DNA of 64,000 nucleotides. Origin: Allolobophora icterica. Its lineage: Eukaryota; Annelida; Clitellata; Crassiclitellata; Lumbricidae. Within the stretch, counting starts at the first letter, position 1. Each line of letters begins with the position of its first letter. The translations under genes were made by a program, and so were the position numbers. The notes below the pieces were generated by a model. That model was not told the origin of the DNA. It worked only from the letters and a program-made list of their open reading frames with translations, and searched no databases. This document shows positions 61,801 to 64,000 of this stretch, piece by piece. The stretch spans positions 40,581,409 to 40,645,408 of the forward strand of contig OY744613.1 of assembly GCA_963556255.1 (NCBI GenBank). The letters are read 5' to 3'.

Positions 61801-62026
61801 TCAAAAGGGACTCGCGATCGACTCCAAACCCAAACCACAGCCAGTCTGTCCGGATAAGAGTTAAGAATTTCTATCTCGTCATCGATCAGCTGACACATCA
61901 AATTATCTAACTCAGTCGGCCATGGTTTGGTTATATCTTGTAGGTCACGGAGTCCTTGAACAAATTGTTTTACCAGATGCTTCTCGTTTCTCCAAGTTCT
62001 GTTTCCAATCGTAACCTTAATGGCAG
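57970..62026 (-). CDS. Unit 4 X/beta-propeller gene, 5' exons outside window; exons 61652..62026, 57970..58835
   Basis: Domain X and propeller exons are full length and open, with phase-1 join through a GC donor (G|gcaagt at 61651-61650). The expected CARD and F-box exons are not found up to 64000: the intron upstream of X has been enlarged by a LINE at 62395 and another element from 63492, which pushes them past the window edge. The last intron carries a 1.5-kb hAT element and paired palindromes. Unit 4 is closest to unit 1, and the introns align between them. Confidence 0.7.
59074..60587. mobile_element. hAT-like element in unit 4 intron
   Basis: The ends CAGAGATTTTCAAACTTTGTGG and CCACAGTTTGAAAAACTCTG are inverted repeats. 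CCTTAACA (59066-59073) and CCTTAGCA (60588-60595) are the 8-bp duplication with one change. Unit 1 shows the empty site gcatgccttagcacacac at 1094. The subterminal ggtccgcg motifs match the element at 48972. An RTE copy is nested inside. Confidence 0.92.
59456..60287 (-). mobile_element. RTE-type LINE with 5' inversion, (GAA)n tail
   Basis: A 13-bp duplication ATCCAATATCCAT bounds it (59456-59468, 60275-60287). The minus strand from 60150 reads VTEFVYLGGLITEDGRC, VIPVLLYGSECWCMRK and KKRLSWLGHVMRMDNNRLP, ending in a (ttc)n tract on the plus strand. To the right of 60157 the frame is on the plus strand: RLGLKINAQKTKTMIVGKT and IRLGDD, the segment that should precede it. Both sides include IRLGDD, as expected for twin priming. 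Confidence 0.9.
61259..61456. repeat. Two abutting palindromes (37-bp and 63-bp arms)
   Basis: First palindrome: arms 61259-61295 and 61297-61333, one mismatch. Second: arms 61328-61390 and 61394-61456, perfect, with a 3-nt spacer atc. The paralogous stretch of unit 1 (4767-4855) has each arm sequence once. Confidence 0.97.
61652..62026 (-). CDS. Unit 4 exon: domain X, GC donor
   Basis: 375 nt, acceptor ctccatag. MCQLIDDEIEILNSYPDR, VVWVWSRSRVPFENLRSLDE, HNIDIDIDQFKRAFG. Donor G|gcaagt. Confidence 0.78.
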
Positions 62027-62394
62027 CTATGGAGAAAACACATCCTAATTAAGCAAAAGCAATATGAAATAAATGGTCCTTGTCATTTTCATTGAGAAAT
62101 AGGTTTTAACCTCTAAGTCCTTTTAAGTGTTCACTGTTCACAAACTTTCGTTCGAAGGCCCTCTGTATTAGAGGAAACGTGCAAACCTAACTTCATCGTT
62201 TCCGACTAACTTGTTCAAACGAGCAACTTCAGTGATTGTGTGAATTTTTTGTATATTGTGTACATTATCTTGCTTTATTATAGGCCTAGTTGTGAATATT
62301 TTATTTAATGAAGAAAGGAAATTTTCAGTACCAAAACCATTGTCGGGTCATAGTTTTAAAGGTGCGAGATAACGAAAACTTCGAATGACTTAAA

Positions 62395-63475
62395 TTGTAT
62401 TGTATTGTATTGTATTTCAAAATTTATAAAGTGCCTCTACCCAGTGCCCACCAATCAGAGGCGCTCCCAGTGCGAAAGTCCTCGGGAATAAAGGCAAGTT
62501 TTAAGACAACGGAAAGCTGTGGCAGGACCAACAGATAGTACTACAGCCCACACCGAAGGAGGAAGCTGATTCTCACTCGGGGAACAAATAAGTTAAGTCG
62601 ATCAGAGGAACGAAGAGGGCGAAGGGAGCTAGCAGAGGTAATGAGTCACAGAGGTATTTAGGAGCAAGTCCCAGGTAAGATCGGCGAATATGGATAAGTA
62701 CCTTTAGTTGGATGCGGGCAGAAAGAGGTAGCCAGTGAAGGTGTTCAAACATGAATGTGGAAATATGGGAGAAACGTGGGAGACGGGCAATTAATCTGGC
62801 AGCTGCGTTGAGAACAGATTGTAGAGGAGAGAGACGGACTATTGGGAGGCCAACAAAGAGGGAGTTACAGTAGTCAATGCGAGAGCAGATGAAAGCATGG
62901 ACAATGGTAGTAAAAACTGGAGAGGAGACAGATCTTCGGATAGCCTTGAGACGTCGGAGATGGTAGTAGCACAAGCGGGTGAGATTAGAGATAATATTAT
63001 GGTCAGAAAACGAAAGGGAACTATCAAGAATTACACCCAGGTTGCGGACAGGTGTGGAGAAGGTATAAGAAGGAAAGCTTTGAGATAAAAGAGAGTAGTC
63101 AATCTTGGCCAGTTGTTGACGAGTGCCAAACCAAATCAGTTGGGTTTTTGATGGGTTTAGAGAAAGCCGGTTTGAGGATAGCCATGTTTGAAGGTCATGA
63201 GAGAGAGCATCAATGCGAGCAACAAGGGAGAGCTGAGCAGACGGGGGCCCATGCACGCAGGCCTGGGCGTCATCAGCGTAGAGGTGGCCAGTGGTTAAAT
63301 GTGTTGCAAAGATAGAGGAAATATCAGCTGTATAAAGCAGGTAAAGGAGTGGGCCCAGTACTGATCCCTGGGGATCCGGTACAGAACTGTGAACAGTGTT
63401 CCTCGAATGCTCGAGATAGCATCCGTGACTCAGTGAATTTGAATCGGAGACTGGATGGTCGTCTTTCATCAACTA
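62395..63475 (-). mobile_element. CR1/L2-like LINE, 5'-truncated, (ATTGT)n tail
   Basis: The tail tgtattgtattgtattt is at the left, next to aaagtgcctctacccagtg. The minus-strand frame is nearly continuous for 299 codons: QGSVLGPLLYLLYTADISSI, LYADDAQACVHGPP, SLNPSKTQLIWFGTRQQLA, RIDYCNSLFVGLPIVRLSPL. The catalytic YADD is intact. This is the youngest-looking LINE here, though the 5' part and the very C terminus are missing or frame-shifted. Confidence 0.92.
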
Positions 63476-63491
63476 TTAAATATATAATATA

Positions 63492-64000
63492 CAGTGGCGT
63501 ACGGAGCCGAAATGCCGCCCGGGGCGCGGGCCCAAAATTCCGCCCTTGGCCACTTAATTTTCGATGTGCTATTTTCTCTAAGATATTGCATGACGCTCGT
63601 ATTAATAACCTTTATTCCGCTATACAATAGGCCTAACGGTAGACCTATAAAACACGGCTGACTGTGCGCACTATAAGTTTTAAGTTTTAATAACAATAAA
63701 ATTGAACAATGTATTTTATTTAATGTAACAATTATGCTCATAGTAAACATGCAAAACAAAAGCAGTCTGCAGCATTTTTGCAAAAACGTCAAAGCAGACA
63801 AATTAACAGCGTGTAGGCTAACCGAGATTGGAAAATAACTGAATACTATTGCTAAACTCTGTTTAAAGGATAAGTGGTCATTTCAAATGACAAAAGCATG
63901 CGGTCAAGTTCTGTCAAAGCCAGACCAAGTTTAAAATTAATTTTAAAATGAGTACTAAACTAAGCGGTGAAAGACTGTGGTGGTGATATTGACAGTCTGT
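63492..64000. mobile_element. Left end of a CAGTGGCGTACGG element, right end outside window
   Basis: cagtggcgtacggagccg begins where intron homology to unit 1 stops (after aaatatataatat), so it is probably an insertion of the CAGTGGCG-ended style seen at 27166. Nothing else in the last 300 bases could be assigned. Confidence 0.4.

Overview
The window is eukaryotic: coding sequence sits in short exons bounded by splice signals, most of the rest is mobile DNA (tRNA-headed SINEs, 5'-truncated LINEs, DNA transposons with exact target-site duplications, long simple repeats), and no bacterial operon features are seen. CARD-like and TRADD-N-like domains together with an F-box-like/beta-propeller protein, a mariner, and many hAT-like elements point to a marine invertebrate animal, most likely a deuterostome such as an echinoderm or hemichordate. 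That placement is inference from family resemblance and repeat flavour, not proof.

The organising structure is a head-to-tail array of four related gene units, all on the minus strand, so each unit reads from high to low coordinates. A full unit holds, in order: CARD exon B, CARD exon A, a TRADD-N-like exon, a 21-nt microexon candidate, an F-box-like exon beginning with ATG, a third CARD-like exon, an uncharacterised exon (here 'domain X'), and one large beta-propeller exon ending in the stop codon. Unit 1 spans about 15800 to 1 (its stop codon falls on the window edge), unit 2 about 30795 to 19661 (3' end and propeller lost), unit 3 about 48879 to 35065 (complete for these modules), and unit 4 from 62026 to 57970 (5' exons outside the window). 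Corresponding exons have identical lengths across units (315/306/360/196/309/375/866 nt). Nearly every boundary is phase 1, which is typical of shuffled domain modules.

The four downstream exons join in frame into a 581-residue protein in units 1 and 3: F-box-like, CARD, X, propeller. The three upstream exons form a second block (CARD-CARD-TRADD-N). The F-box exon opens in phase 0 with ATG and cannot be read in frame from the phase-1 TRADD-N donor, so two adjacent genes per unit, or alternative transcripts of one locus, fit better than a single ten-domain protein. By family, CARD and TRADD-N folds act as oligomerisation modules in cell-death and innate-immune signalling, and F-box plus propeller proteins are typically ubiquitin-ligase substrate receptors. 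A death-fold-bearing, F-box-linked sensor family expanding in tandem is therefore the most interesting hypothesis here.

Introns and intergenic DNA are loaded with insertions, many present in one unit and absent from its paralogue, so empty sites can be read directly: three TAGGGTG-ended transposons, hAT-like elements at 36042, 40593, 48972 and 59074, a mariner with a nested element at 51489, numerous CR1/L2-type LINE fragments with different short-tandem-repeat tails, an RTE element with a twin-priming inversion, and several MITE-like elements. Two large, nearly perfect inverted duplications (53473-53652 and 61259-61456) arose within otherwise single-copy paralogous sequence.
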